Source: Paracoccus sp. MKU1 (lineage in GTDB: Bacteria > Pseudomonadota > Alphaproteobacteria > Rhodobacterales > Rhodobacteraceae). From it: a stretch of 37,272 bases of DNA. Position numbers and translations under genes: made by a program. The stretch lies in contig NZ_LLWQ01000177.1 in assembly GCF_001447385.1 (NCBI RefSeq), positions 1 through 37,272 of the forward strand, written 5' to 3'. Positions within the stretch are counted from its first letter, which is position 1; every line of letters begins with the position of its first letter. Under the pieces are notes generated by a model. That model saw only the letters and a program-made list of their open reading frames with translations. It was not told the DNA's origin and searched no databases. This document shows, one piece after another, positions 23,841 to 33,913 of the stretch.

Positions 23841-24494
23841 ATGGGACTGGATGACATCAAGCGCCGCATCAACGCGGCCGAGACAGCTTCGGGGCGCGCG
23901 GCGGGCGAGGTCACGCTGATCGCCGTCAGCAAGGTGCAGCCCCCCGACCGGGTCGAGGCGGTGCTGGCGGCCGGCCATCGCGTCTTCGGCGAGAATTACG
24001 TGCAGGAGGCCGCCGGGAAATGGCCCGGCTGGCGCGCGCGTTTCCCGGGGGTTGAGCTGCATATGATCGGCCCCTTGCAAACCAACAAGCTGAAGCCGGC
24101 GCTGGAGCTTTTCGACGCCATCCACACGCTCGACCGTCCCTCGCTGGCCGGCAAGCTGGCCCGGCAGGTGCAGGCGCGCGGGCGCTGCCCGCAGCTTTTC
24201 GTGCAGGTGAACACCGGCGCCGAGCCGCAGAAGGCCGGCGTCCTGCCCGACGAGGCCGATGCCTTCATCGCCCAGTGCCGGGCGCTGGATCTGGCGATCG
24301 CGGGGCTGATGTGCATCCCGCCCGAGGATCGGGATCCGCTGCCGCATTTCCGCGCCCTGCGCGACATCGCTGCCCGCAACGGGCTGGCCGGCCTGTCGAT
24401 GGGCATGAGCGCCGATTTCGAAACCGCCATTGCCGAGGGCGCGACCCATGTCCGCATCGGCAGCGCGCTCTTTGGCGCCCGCGATTACAGTTGA
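23841..24494 (+). CDS. YggS/PROSC-family PLP homeostasis protein
   Basis: The 217-residue protein is a pyridoxal-phosphate-binding TIM-barrel protein. The PLP lysine is K31 in LIAVSKVQP, followed by FGENYVQEAAGK and HMIGPLQTNK, with the C-terminal phosphate-binding SMGMSADFETAIAEGATHVRIGSALFG. It has no known catalytic activity and buffers PLP and amino-acid metabolism. ATG 23841 is 16-20 bases past the porin terminator, with weak initiation context (GGAAATC). Confidence 0.95.
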   Translation: MGLDDIKRRINAAETASGRAAGEVTLIAVSKVQPPDRVEAVLAAGHRVFGENYVQEAAGKWPGWRARFPGVELHMIGPLQTNKLKPALELFDAIHTLDRPSLAGKLARQVQARGRCPQLFVQVNTGAEPQKAGVLPDEADAFIAQCRALDLAIAGLMCIPPEDRDPLPHFRALRDIAARNGLAGLSMGMSADFETAIAEGATHVRIGSALFGARDYS

Positions 24495-24528
24495 GCCCGG
24501 GCAGGACGCCGACCGGTGCCCTTGTCCT

Positions 24529-24545
24529 GTTAACCCTTTATTAAC
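24529..24545. promoter_or_regulatory. CtrA-type box upstream of the RTX gene
   Basis: TTAA (24530-24533), seven bases, TTAAC (24541-24545). It is an exact TTAA-N7-TTAAC and matches on both strands because a G precedes the first half. It lies about 73 bases before the RTX start, in the interval after the YggS gene. CtrA control is inferred from the consensus alone. Confidence 0.55.
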
Positions 24546-24617
24546 ATTGCTGATGCAGGTGCTGCGGCGAGCGGGTATTGTGCCCGTAAAGGTTGTGTGA
24601 TTCGTTTGGATGGTGCC

Positions 24618-25523
24618 ATGTTTTTGCTGGGCAGCCTAATCGGCTTGCTGTTTGCGGGGCTGGCGGTCGATGTGACCGCGATGACCCGCAGCCCCGAGGA
24701 GGGCACGGACCCCGACAAGCCGCAAGATCCCGACATCACCGATCCCGGCCGGCCGCAAGGGCTGGTCGTCGAGGGCAGCGAGGGTTCGGATTGGCTGGCC
24801 GGGGGGGGCGGCGACGATCTGCTGACCGGCTATGGTGGCAATGACGATCTGCATGGCGGGCTGGGCGACGACACGCTGCTGGGCGGCGACGGCACCGACT
24901 GGATTTACGGCGACGGCGATTTCGGCCCGGGCGGCGACGATTCCATCGAGGGCGGCGCGGGCGACGATTATCTGGCCGGGCAGGGCGGCGACGACACCGT
25001 GCATGGCGGCCCGGGCGACGATTCGATCTTTGGCGGCGCGGGCGACGATGTCCTGACCGGCGGCGACGGCGACGATTGGATCTCGGGCAATGCCGGCAAT
25101 GATACGCTGGTGGCCGGCCGCGGCGAGGATGATCTGGACGGCGGCGACGGCGACGACCTGCTGATCGGCTCGGCCGATCCCGACCGCGCCTGGCTGCATG
25201 GCGGTGCCGGCCGCGACACGCTGCATCCCGGCCTGGGCGATTTCGCCGAGGGCGGCGCGGGCGAGGATCTGTTCCTGCTCGACGCGCCGGGCGGCGACCT
25301 GGACGATCCGGGCGAAACCTTGCCGGTGATCGCCGATTTCGACCCGCATCAGGATCGCATCGAGTTGCGCTATCACGGTGCCGAGCCCGTGGTGGTGCTA
25401 GAGCGCGACGCCGATGGCTCGGCGGTGATCTGGGTCGATGGCGTGGCTGCGGGCCGGGTGTTGCAGGCCGAGGGGCTGCGGGTCGCCGACATCGCCCTGA
25501 CCCGAATCGCGCCGCGCGGCTGA
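24618..25523 (+). CDS. RTX-type calcium-binding protein
   Basis: The 301-residue protein begins with a hydrophobic segment (1-21, MFLLGSLIGLLFAGLAV). An acidic linker follows, then about ten glycine/aspartate-rich RTX nonapeptides (about 60-185) such as GGAGDDVLTGG and GGDGDDWISGN. A C-terminal non-repeat domain contains VIADFDPHQDRIELRYHG. RTX repeats form a calcium-bound parallel beta-roll, usually after type I secretion. No secretion ABC genes are adjacent. The hydrophobic N-terminus suggests membrane attachment or Sec export instead. A GTG at 24597 with AAAGG would add seven residues; ATG 24618 is preferred because the hydrophobic stretch starts there. Confidence 0.85.
   Translation: MFLLGSLIGLLFAGLAVDVTAMTRSPEEGTDPDKPQDPDITDPGRPQGLVVEGSEGSDWLAGGGGDDLLTGYGGNDDLHGGLGDDTLLGGDGTDWIYGDGDFGPGGDDSIEGGAGDDYLAGQGGDDTVHGGPGDDSIFGGAGDDVLTGGDGDDWISGNAGNDTLVAGRGEDDLDGGDGDDLLIGSADPDRAWLHGGAGRDTLHPGLGDFAEGGAGEDLFLLDAPGGDLDDPGETLPVIADFDPHQDRIELRYHGAEPVVVLERDADGSAVIWVDGVAAGRVLQAEGLRVADIALTRIAPRG
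24774..25269 (+). repeat. tandem RTX-coding repeat
   Basis: A run of degenerate 27-base units built on GGCGGCGACG encodes the RTX nonapeptides of the calcium-binding protein. The units differ in spacing and sequence and contain no constant spacers. Confidence 0.75.
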
Positions 25524-25537
25524 TCGGCAGAAATCCC

Positions 25538-25566
25538 TTTCCTTTTCGGCCGATTCCGCCTATACG
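25538..25566 (+). promoter_or_regulatory. possible promoter of rpsO
   Basis: TTTCCT (25538-25543), 17 bases, TATACG (25561-25566), about 100 bases before the rpsO ATG. It mirrors the layout proposed for asd. Confidence 0.3.
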
Positions 25567-25667
25567 CCCGCATCCGCTTGGACGATTCCGGCGGATATCT
25601 CCATGGGCCTGTGCTGGACGACATCCCGGCCTGAGCCATAACCCTTTGATCCTGAAAGGAGACCCCG

Positions 25668-25937
25668 ATGTCGATCACGGTTGAAGAAAAGAACCGCGTG
25701 ATGACCGAATTTGCGACCAAGAAGGGCGACACCGGCTCGCCCGAGGTTCAGGTCGCCATCCTGTCCTCGCGCATCGCCACGCTGACCGAGCATTTCAAGA
25801 CCCACAAGAAGGACAACCATTCGCGTCGTGGTCTGCTGAAGCTGGTCGCGCAGCGCCGCAAGCTGCTGGACTATCTGAAGCGCAAGGACGAAGCCCGCTA
25901 TACCGACCTGATCGGCAAGCTGGGCCTGCGCCGCTGA
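25668..25937 (+). CDS. rpsO: 30S ribosomal protein S15
   Basis: The 89-residue protein has the S15 helical fold with [17 protein letters not shown] (about 19-35), [19 protein letters not shown] (about 43-61) and [19 protein letters not shown] at the end. It binds 16S rRNA in the platform. ATG 25668 has an AGGAGA site. As in many bacteria it precedes pnp, but here an extra gene lies between and a strong terminator follows rpsO. Confidence 0.98.
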   Translation: MSITVEEKNRVMTEFATKKGDTGSPEVQVAILSSRIATLTEHFKTHKKDNHSRRGLLKLVAQRRKLLDYLKRKDEARYTDLIGKLGLRR

Positions 25938-25993
25938 CAAGGCTGGCCGCGCAGCGCCGCGGCCCCCTGACGCGGCCTTGTGGTTGCAGGACG

Positions 25994-26023
25994 ACGCCCG
26001 TGGCAAAGCCGCGGGCGTTTTTC
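25994..26023 (+). terminator. rho-independent terminator after rpsO
   Basis: ACGCCCG (25994-26000) pairs with CGGGCGT (26012-26018). A G-U pair and GGC/GCC continue the stem to an AAA loop, and T5 follows (26018-26022). Confidence 0.88.
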
Positions 26024-26060
26024 GTTCTGCGCCCGGTCCCGGCAGGGCGGGCAAGGGCGG

Positions 26061-26074
26061 TTGATTAAAATCCA
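26061..26074 (+). promoter_or_regulatory. possible FNR-type site
   Basis: TTGAT-TAAA-ATCCA matches the FNR consensus TTGAT-N4-ATCAA at nine of ten positions, 72-85 bases before the ATG of the Ala/Pro-rich protein. An anaerobic regulator of the FnrP type could bind; this is inference. Confidence 0.35.
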
Positions 26075-26145
26075 AGGGATTGCCGTTTTGGCTTCTTAAC
26101 GGCCGGCATCTATCCTGCGTCTGTCAGTCAGACGGAGATCGCGAC

Positions 26146-26751
26146 ATGGTAATCAGTTCCCTTTTCAAGTCGGCCCTGCCATCGCCACCCGCCGCCTCGT
26201 CGAGGGCGGGTCCGGCGCCGCTGTCGGCTGTCGTGCACGATGTTGGCGCGCTGGCCGGATCGCTGCTGGGCCCGAAGCCAGCTGCCGACGATGGCGTCCG
26301 GTTCGATTTCTCCGAAGCGGCGGTGCAGGCCTCCGCTGTTGCCGCCGATCCTGCGCCATCCGCGGGCAACCCGGCGGCCGCCGCAACCCCGGGCGGCGCG
26401 GGCGAGCCGGCACCCGGGACGATGACGCCTGTCGCGCAGCCCGTGAGCGCCCAGACCCTGACCGCCCAGACCCCGGCCAAGGCCGCGGCTCTGCCTGCCG
26501 GCGGGTCCGGCATGGCGACGGCCGAGGCGCGGCCGGGCGGCAGCCCGGCGGCAAGGGCTGCGGCCGAGGTGCCCGATCCCGATGCCGAGGCGCTGGCCCG
26601 GGCCTGGGCGGTCAAGGCCCAGCTCCGCGAAGGCGCGCAGAGCGTGGTCGAGCGTATCGCCGCGCTCGATAGCCGGCCCCGGCCATCCGATATGCCCGCT
26701 GACAAGGCCGAGCAGCGCAGCAGCGCGGCAAGGACGCTGGCCGGGGTCTGA
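26146..26751 (+). CDS. Ala/Pro-rich hypothetical protein between rpsO and pnp
   Basis: I do not recognise this 201-residue protein. It has no signal peptide or membrane segment. Residues 1-65 contain VVHDVGALAGSLLG and a VRFDFSEAAVQASAVA segment. Residues 66-145 are low-complexity Ala/Pro/Gly/Thr, probably disordered. Residues 146-185 (DAEALARAWAVKAQLREGAQ and VERIAALDSR) should be helical. The frame is supported by ATG 26146 with a GGAG site, strong third-position GC, and a terminator on each side that makes it a single-gene unit. A possible FNR-type site lies upstream. No function can be assigned. Confidence 0.65.
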   Translation: MVISSLFKSALPSPPAASSRAGPAPLSAVVHDVGALAGSLLGPKPAADDGVRFDFSEAAVQASAVAADPAPSAGNPAAAATPGGAGEPAPGTMTPVAQPVSAQTLTAQTPAKAAALPAGGSGMATAEARPGGSPAARAAAEVPDPDAEALARAWAVKAQLREGAQSVVERIAALDSRPRPSDMPADKAEQRSSAARTLAGV

Positions 26752-26762
26752 GCCTTTGGGAG

Positions 26763-26795
26763 CGGGCGGTTGCCGGTCGATGGCGCCGCCCGTTT
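26763..26795 (+). terminator. terminator after the Ala/Pro-rich gene
   Basis: CGGGCGG (26763-26769) and CCGCCCG (26786-26792) form a seven-base-pair stem with an inner GCC/GGC pair and a short TTT after it, 12 bases past the stop. Confidence 0.6.
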
Positions 26796-26988
26796 CGATT
26801 CGTCCCGGCACGGGGCGGACGGCCCCAAACCACTTTCCATATCCCTTGTTTTCCTGTATGGGGCGTCTCCATCTGTGACGTGACGCCAGGCCCCGGGGCA
26901 CATGCGAAGGATAGGGGCGGCGGCAATGGGGCCGCCATTTGACACGGGACGCGACCGGAAGGGCCGGCGCGTCGCCAGAGGAAACCAG
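26796..26988 (+). other. pnp 5' region
   Basis: This 193-base stretch before pnp holds no gene. It contains a GGGGC/GCCCC hairpin (26812-26826) and an ATGG/CCAT pair (26838-26852), and should include the pnp promoter and leader. In other bacteria the pnp leader is cut by RNase III for autoregulation; whether these hairpins serve that role is not shown. Confidence 0.4.
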
Positions 26989-29136
<2,148 letters not shown>

Positions 29137-29160
29137 TCCCGGCTTGCCATTTGCAAACGG

Positions 29161-29188
29161 AATGCCCCCAATTGCCGGGGGCATTTTT
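29161..29188 (+). terminator. rho-independent terminator after pnp
   Basis: AATGCCCCC (29161-29169) and GGGGGCATT (29177-29185) form a perfect nine-base-pair stem followed by T5. It ends only 20 bases before the start of the next gene. Confidence 0.92.
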
Positions 29189-29208
29189 CATGACTGGAGG
29201 TGTTCTTG

Positions 29209-29985
29209 GTGGATCTGGCGTCGTTCTGGGTTGGGGACCGGTTGGGACCTATAGAGATTGCAAGCCTGCAATCGTTCCTGCGTCACGGGGATAGGATCAC
29301 CTTGTTTTCGCCGACTCCACTGGCCGACCTGCCGCCGGGCGTCATCTGGCGCGATGCGAACGGGATTTTTCCGTCACGGCGCATCCTGCGATACCGTGCC
29401 AATGGCAGCCCGGCGCTGCATGCGGATCTGTTTCGCTACGCCTTGCTTGCGCAGACGGATATGATCTGGGTCGATCTGGATATCATCGCGTTGCGCCCGT
29501 TCGCTTATGCCAGCCCCTGGATCTTTGGCTATGAGGGCAGTTCGACCGTGAACAATGCCGTCCTGCGCCTCCCTGAAAGCAGCGACACCCTGCGGCTTCT
29601 GCAACAGTTTCAGCCCGACACCGTTGGTCTGCCGCCCTTCATGTCGGGTTTTCGCCGGTTCAAATACCAGCTGCGGACCTTCGGGCGGGGGATGTCGATA
29701 GAGCGCTGGCCCTGGGGGGCGACGGGCCCCCGCGGGCTGACGCATTTCCTGCGCCTGACCGGGGAAATCAGCCACGCCTTGCCGGTTTCGGCCTTCTACG
29801 CGATTAGCAAGGACGATGCCGGACGTTTTCTGGTTCCGGGCGCGCTGAGGGCGTCGGATCTGCCCTCGGATGCCTGGTGCGTGCATCTGTGGGCAAAGGA
29901 ATTACGGCAGGAATTGCGGCGGCACCACCACGGTCAAGTGCCGGCCGGCAGTTTCTTGGATCTGGCGATCAGGGGAGAACTATGA
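29209..29985 (+). CDS. DXD glycosyltransferase, Gb3-synthase/capsule type
   Basis: The 258-residue protein has a GT-A core with the nucleotide-sugar site LHADLFRYALLAQTDMIWVDLDII; DLD is at residues 89-91. A C-terminal ATGPRGLTHFL segment resembles the alpha-1,4-glycosyltransferase conserved region. It would transfer a sugar to a surface polysaccharide; donor and acceptor are unknown. Start is uncertain: GTG 29209 is eight bases past TGGAGG and is preferred over GTG 29200 and TTG 29206. It overlaps the next glycosyltransferase by four bases (ATGA). Base composition is somewhat lower in GC than the neighbours, which may hint at transfer. Confidence 0.78.
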   Translation: MDLASFWVGDRLGPIEIASLQSFLRHGDRITLFSPTPLADLPPGVIWRDANGIFPSRRILRYRANGSPALHADLFRYALLAQTDMIWVDLDIIALRPFAYASPWIFGYEGSSTVNNAVLRLPESSDTLRLLQQFQPDTVGLPPFMSGFRRFKYQLRTFGRGMSIERWPWGATGPRGLTHFLRLTGEISHALPVSAFYAISKDDAGRFLVPGALRASDLPSDAWCVHLWAKELRQELRRHHHGQVPAGSFLDLAIRGEL

Positions 29986-30755
29986 GCGATCTGCCCGTCT
30001 ATCTGATCAATCTCGACGGCTCGGACGAGCGGCTTCGTTCCGCGTCCGGGCAATTGAACCATGCGGGACAGGTTTTCCAGCGCGTTCCGGCCTTCGACGG
30101 GCGCAAGCTGCGGGTCGACCAGTTTCTCGACTACGATGCCGGGGCCGCGCTGCGCTATCTGGGCCGGCCGATGCGGGGCGGTGAGATCGGCTGCTATCTG
30201 AGCCATCTGGATTGCGCGCGCCGCTTTCTGGCCAGCGGAGCCGAACATTGCATCGTGCTGGAAGACGACATGCAGTTGCAGCCCGGCTATGCCGAGGGCG
30301 TGCGGAAGGTGCTGGCGTGGCTTGGCCGGCAGGATCTGGACTGGGATCTGATCAATATCGGGGCGAACCGGCACAAGATCTATACCGCCATCCATGAATT
30401 CGATGCGGGCGGGCAACAGCATGCGCTGACCCGTGCGCATTACTTTCCGATGACCACGACCGCGCTGATCTGGTCGAGGCAGGGGGCAAGGGCCTTTGTC
30501 GCGGAACATGGAGCGATCTTCGCCGCCGTGGACAATTACTTCCGGCACTGGCTGACCCGCACCGACCGGGGGCTGGCCGTCTGGCCGCCGCTGGTGACGA
30601 CGACGGGCGCGGAAAGCGAGATCGCCGGAGCCGGGCGCAACCGCCGTTCAGCCGAAGGGCGTCATCCCCTTTACGGGCTGCTGAAGCAACGGCGCCTGCT
30701 GACCGACAAGTTCATCGCATGGCGTCACAAGCGCCGCGCTGCCCGAACCTCTTGA
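29982..30755 (+). CDS. glycosyltransferase family 25 protein
   Basis: The 257-residue protein starts with VYLINLDGSDERL (6-18), the usual GT25 opening, and has GEIGCYLSHLDCAR (68-80) and the acidic metal-binding motif VLEDDMQL (92-99). GT25 enzymes are galactosyl- or related transferases of lipooligosaccharide biosynthesis. The ATG overlaps the stop of the upstream glycosyltransferase, so both are made together and probably act on the same surface glycan. Specificity cannot be read. A short basic tail (HKRRAARTS) ends the protein. Confidence 0.88.
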   Translation: MSDLPVYLINLDGSDERLRSASGQLNHAGQVFQRVPAFDGRKLRVDQFLDYDAGAALRYLGRPMRGGEIGCYLSHLDCARRFLASGAEHCIVLEDDMQLQPGYAEGVRKVLAWLGRQDLDWDLINIGANRHKIYTAIHEFDAGGQQHALTRAHYFPMTTTALIWSRQGARAFVAEHGAIFAAVDNYFRHWLTRTDRGLAVWPPLVTTTGAESEIAGAGRNRRSAEGRHPLYGLLKQRRLLTDKFIAWRHKRRAARTS

Positions 30756-30789
30756 AGCGGCCCGGGCGGCGCGGCGCCCTGTGCAGTCC

Positions 30790-31446
30790 TTACGCCGGAT
30801 CTTTGGCAAAGCGCAGATAGGGCAGTTTCTTGTCGAGCTGGCCGTATTTCGCCTCGGCCGCCGCATCGTCCAGCGCCAGCGCCACGATCACGTCCTGGCC
30901 CGGCACCCAGTTCGCGGGTGTGGCCAGCGGCACGCCGTCGGTCTTTTGCACCGCGTCCAGCGCCCGCAGGATCTCGGCGAAGTTGCGGCCCACCGACATC
31001 GGATAGGTCATGGTCAGCCGCACCTTCTTGTCCGGCCCGATGATGAAGACCGTGCGCACCGTGGCGGAATGCTGCGGCGTGCGGCCCTCGGTCGGCAGGT
31101 AGTAGTCGGCCGGCAGCATGTCATAGGCCTTGGCGACCGCCAGCCCGGTATCGTCGATGATGGCGAAATTCGCCGGAACGCCGGCGACCTTTTCGATATC
31201 GGCCTTCCATTTGCCGTGATCCTCGGCCGAATCGACCGAGACGCCCAGGACCTTGGTGTTGCGCTTCTCGAATTCGGGGATCAGCTGGGCCATGGTGCCG
31301 AATTCGGTGGTGCAGACCGGCGTGAAGTCGCGCGGATGCGAGAACAGGATCGCATAGCTGTCGCCGATCCAGTCGTGGAAGCTGATCGGGCCCTCGGTCG
31401 AATTGGCGGTGAAATCCGGGGCGGTATCGTTGATGCGCAGGGACAT
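30790..31446 (-). CDS. 1-Cys peroxiredoxin (Prx6 type)
   Basis: The 218-residue enzyme reduces hydrogen peroxide and organic hydroperoxides in the cytoplasm. The peroxidatic cysteine is C45 in HPRDFTPVCTTE. The Prx6-type C-terminal extension (YPMSVGRNFAEILRALDAVQKTD and beyond) is complete, and no resolving cysteine is present, in line with the 1-Cys class. ATG 31446 is taken because MSLRINDTAPDF is the normal start. It is divergent from the aldehyde dehydrogenase, with an inverted repeat in the intervening 161 bp. Confidence 0.94.
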   Translation of the reverse strand: MSLRINDTAPDFTANSTEGPISFHDWIGDSYAILFSHPRDFTPVCTTEFGTMAQLIPEFEKRNTKVLGVSVDSAEDHGKWKADIEKVAGVPANFAIIDDTGLAVAKAYDMLPADYYLPTEGRTPQHSATVRTVFIIGPDKKVRLTMTYPMSVGRNFAEILRALDAVQKTDGVPLATPANWVPGQDVIVALALDDAAAEAKYGQLDKKLPYLRFAKDPA

Positions 31447-31504
31447 TGCAGATCCTTTCCATTGGCTCTTTGGCGTCAAGATAGTCATGTGCGGCGGATT
31501 GTCC

Positions 31505-31527
31505 AACACGATCTTTTCAGTCGTGTT
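31505..31527. promoter_or_regulatory. inverted repeat between peroxiredoxin and aldehyde dehydrogenase genes
   Basis: AACACGA (31505-31511) and TCGTGTT (31521-31527) are perfect seven-base inverted repeats nine bases apart. Position between two divergent oxidoreductase genes suits an operator; the regulator is unknown. Confidence 0.4.
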
Positions 31528-31607
31528 AAAATCGCCCTCGGCTGCGGGTTGCGGCCCGGCCGTCCGGGTGCCAGTCTGCCGGCAATCGCAGATCAGAGGA
31601 GGCTGTC

Positions 31608-33059
31608 ATGAGCGGACTTGCCGACAAGCGGAAATTCTACATCGACGGGCAATGGGTCGCGCCTAAGGCGCCGCGCGACCTCGAGGTGATCGACCCCTCG
31701 ACCGAGGAGCCGGTGGCGGTCATCAGCCTGGGCGATCAGGCCGATACCGATGCGGCGGTGGCCGCGGCCAAGGCGGCCTTCCCGGCCTGGTCCGAGACCC
31801 CGCCGGCCGCGCGGCTGGCTTATGTCGAGAAGATCCTGGAGATCTACAAGCGCCGCGCGCCCGACATGGCCGCGGCGATCAGCGCCGAGATGGGCGCGCC
31901 GCAGGACATGGCGCTGGCCGACCAGACCGCGGCGGGCAGCTATCACATCGAGAATTTCATCGAGGCGTTCAAGGGCTTCGAATTCATCCGCCCGCTGCGC
32001 CCGGACACCCCGACCAGCATGGTCGCATGGGAGCCGGTCGGCGTGGTCGGGCTGATCACGCCCTGGAACTGGCCGATGAACCAGGTGACGCTGAAGGTGA
32101 TCCCGGCGCTTCTGGCCGGCAACACGGTGGTGCTGAAGCCCAGCGAGATCGCGCCGCTGTCCTCGATCGTGTTCACCGAGATCGTGGAGGAGGCCGGGCT
32201 GCCGCCGGGCGTCTACAACATGGTGAACGGCGACGGCGCGGGCGTGGGCTCGCAGCTTTCGGTGCATCCCGACGTGGACATGATCAGCTTTACCGGCTCG
32301 ACCCGCGCCGGCATCGCCATCACCAAGGCCGCCGCCGACACGGTGAAGAAGGTGGTGCTGGAGCTGGGCGGCAAGGGTGCGAACCTGGTCTTTGCCGATG
32401 CCGACGAGAAGGCGGTGGTGCGCGGGACGCGGCATGTCTTCTACAACAGCGGCCAGTCCTGCAACGCGCCGACCCGGATGCTGGTCGAGCGATCCTTCTA
32501 CGAGACCGCGGTCGAGCAGGCGAAGAAGGTGGCCGAGGAGACCGCGGTGGCCAGCGCGCACCAGCCGGGGCGGCATATCGGCCCGGTGGTCAGCAAGCAG
32601 CAATGGGACAAGATCCAGGATCTGATCCAGAAGGGCATCGACGAGGGCGCCCGGCTGGTCGCCGGCGGGCCGGGTCTGCCCGAGGGCGTCAATCGCGGCT
32701 ATTTCGTGCGTCCGACGGTCTTTGCCGATGTCAGCAACGACATGACCATCGCCCGGCAGGAGATCTTCGGCCCGGTGCTGTCGATCATCCCCTTCGACAG
32801 CGAGGAGGAGGCGGTCGGGATCGCCAACGACACGATCTATGGCCTGACCAATTATGTCCAGACCCAGGACGGCGCGCGGCGCAACCGGCTGGCGCGCAAG
32901 CTGCGCGCGGGCATGGTCGAGATGAACGGCCAAAGCCGGGGCAGGGGCTCGGCCTTCGGCGGCGTCAAGGCGTCCGGCCGGGCGCGCGAGGGCGGCGTCT
33001 GGGGGCTGGAGGAGTTCATGGACAGCAAGCAGATCAGCGGCTGGGACCCGCAGGCCTGA
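31608..33059 (+). CDS. NAD(P)-dependent aldehyde dehydrogenase
   Basis: The 483-residue enzyme oxidizes an aldehyde to the acid. Catalytic residues are visible: C285 in NSGQSCNAPTR, general base E252 in LELGGKGANLV, N154 in TPWNWPMNQ and K177 in VLKPSEIAP. Substrate is unknown. The neighbouring SDR, FAH hydrolase and epimerase suggest sugar-acid or hydroxy-aldehyde metabolism. ATG 31608 has GGAGG upstream. A terminator separates it from the SDR gene. Confidence 0.95.
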   Translation: MSGLADKRKFYIDGQWVAPKAPRDLEVIDPSTEEPVAVISLGDQADTDAAVAAAKAAFPAWSETPPAARLAYVEKILEIYKRRAPDMAAAISAEMGAPQDMALADQTAAGSYHIENFIEAFKGFEFIRPLRPDTPTSMVAWEPVGVVGLITPWNWPMNQVTLKVIPALLAGNTVVLKPSEIAPLSSIVFTEIVEEAGLPPGVYNMVNGDGAGVGSQLSVHPDVDMISFTGSTRAGIAITKAAADTVKKVVLELGGKGANLVFADADEKAVVRGTRHVFYNSGQSCNAPTRMLVERSFYETAVEQAKKVAEETAVASAHQPGRHIGPVVSKQQWDKIQDLIQKGIDEGARLVAGGPGLPEGVNRGYFVRPTVFADVSNDMTIARQEIFGPVLSIIPFDSEEEAVGIANDTIYGLTNYVQTQDGARRNRLARKLRAGMVEMNGQSRGRGSAFGGVKASGRAREGGVWGLEEFMDSKQISGWDPQA

Positions 33060-33065
33060 TCCGCG

Positions 33066-33092
33066 GGGCCGCCTTTCGGGCGGCCCTTTTCC
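33066..33092 (+). terminator. rho-independent terminator after aldehyde dehydrogenase
   Basis: GGGCCGCC (33066-33073) and GGCGGCCC (33079-33086) form a perfect stem with a TTTCG loop, followed by TTTT, six bases past the stop. Confidence 0.85.
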
Positions 33093-33146
33093 TTGCGGGG
33101 TCATGCCGCTAGCATCCGCGCCATGAAAGGCGAGGGGGTGCGAAAG

Positions 33147-33884
33147 ATGAAAACCATCCTGATCACCGGCGGCGGCAGCGGCATCGGCCGGCTGACCGCC
33201 CGGCGGTTCCTGGAGGCCGGCTGGCGCGTCGGGCTGATCGGCCGGCGCGAGGTGGCCCTGGCCGAGACGGCGGCGGGGCATCCGGACGCGCTGGTGCTGC
33301 CCTGCGATGTGACGGTGCCCGAGGCGGTCGATGCTGCCTTTGCCCGCGCGGTGGCGGAATGGGGGCGGCTGGACGTGCTGTTCAACAATGCCGGCGCGAT
33401 CCTGATCTCGCGCCTGATCGACGAGATCTCCTGGGAGGATTGGCAGGGCGTGGCGCGGGTGAACATCGACGGCATGTTCCTTTGCGCGCGCGCGGCCTTT
33501 GGGCAGATGCGGCGGCAGGAGCCGATGGGCGGGCGGATCATCAACAACGGCTCGATCGCGGCCGAGGCGCCGCGTCCCGGCTCGGTACCCTATACGGTCT
33601 CGAAGCACGCGGTGACCGGGCTGACGCGCACGCTGGCTCTGGACGGGCGGCCCTATAACATCGCCTGCGGCCAGATCGACGCCGGCAATGCCGCGACCGA
33701 GATGATCGCCGCCGTGGCGACGCAGGGCGCGCCGCAGGCCGACGGCTCGATCCGGCCCGAACCGGTGATGGATGCCGCGCACGTGGCCGAAGCGGTGCTG
33801 CACATGGCCAGCCTGCCCGAGGGCGCCAATGTGCTGCACATGACGGTGATGGCGACGAACATGCCCTTTGTCGGCCGCGGCTGA
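33147..33884 (+). CDS. short-chain dehydrogenase/reductase
   Basis: The 245-residue protein has the SDR cofactor motif TGGGSGIG (7-14), NNAG (80-83) and the catalytic set S136, Y149 and K153 (PYTVSKHA). It is a classical SDR; substrate is not fixed by sequence. Pairing with the FAH-family hydrolase 29 bp downstream resembles the nonphosphorylative L-fuconate route, in which an SDR oxidizes 2-keto-3-deoxy-L-fuconate and an FAH hydrolase cleaves the product. ATG 33147 (GAGGGGG site) is preferred over ATG 33123. Confidence 0.92.
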   Translation: MKTILITGGGSGIGRLTARRFLEAGWRVGLIGRREVALAETAAGHPDALVLPCDVTVPEAVDAAFARAVAEWGRLDVLFNNAGAILISRLIDEISWEDWQGVARVNIDGMFLCARAAFGQMRRQEPMGGRIINNGSIAAEAPRPGSVPYTVSKHAVTGLTRTLALDGRPYNIACGQIDAGNAATEMIAAVATQGAPQADGSIRPEPVMDAAHVAEAVLHMASLPEGANVLHMTVMATNMPFVGRG

Positions 33885-33913
33885 GCGGGCCTGGACATGC
33901 GAAAGGATGAGGG

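Noticed and set aside
24774..25269. CRISPR-like or tandem DNA array
   Set aside because: The repeats are degenerate, have no unique spacers, and are explained by RTX nonapeptide coding.
25521..25554. Terminator at the end of the RTX gene
   Set aside because: The ATCGGC/GCCGAT pair is short with a long loop and no T-run; it may only be chance.
31593..33839. Long frame antisense to the aldehyde dehydrogenase and SDR genes
   Set aside because: Shadow of two well-supported genes; composition is typical of reversed codons, with no motif.
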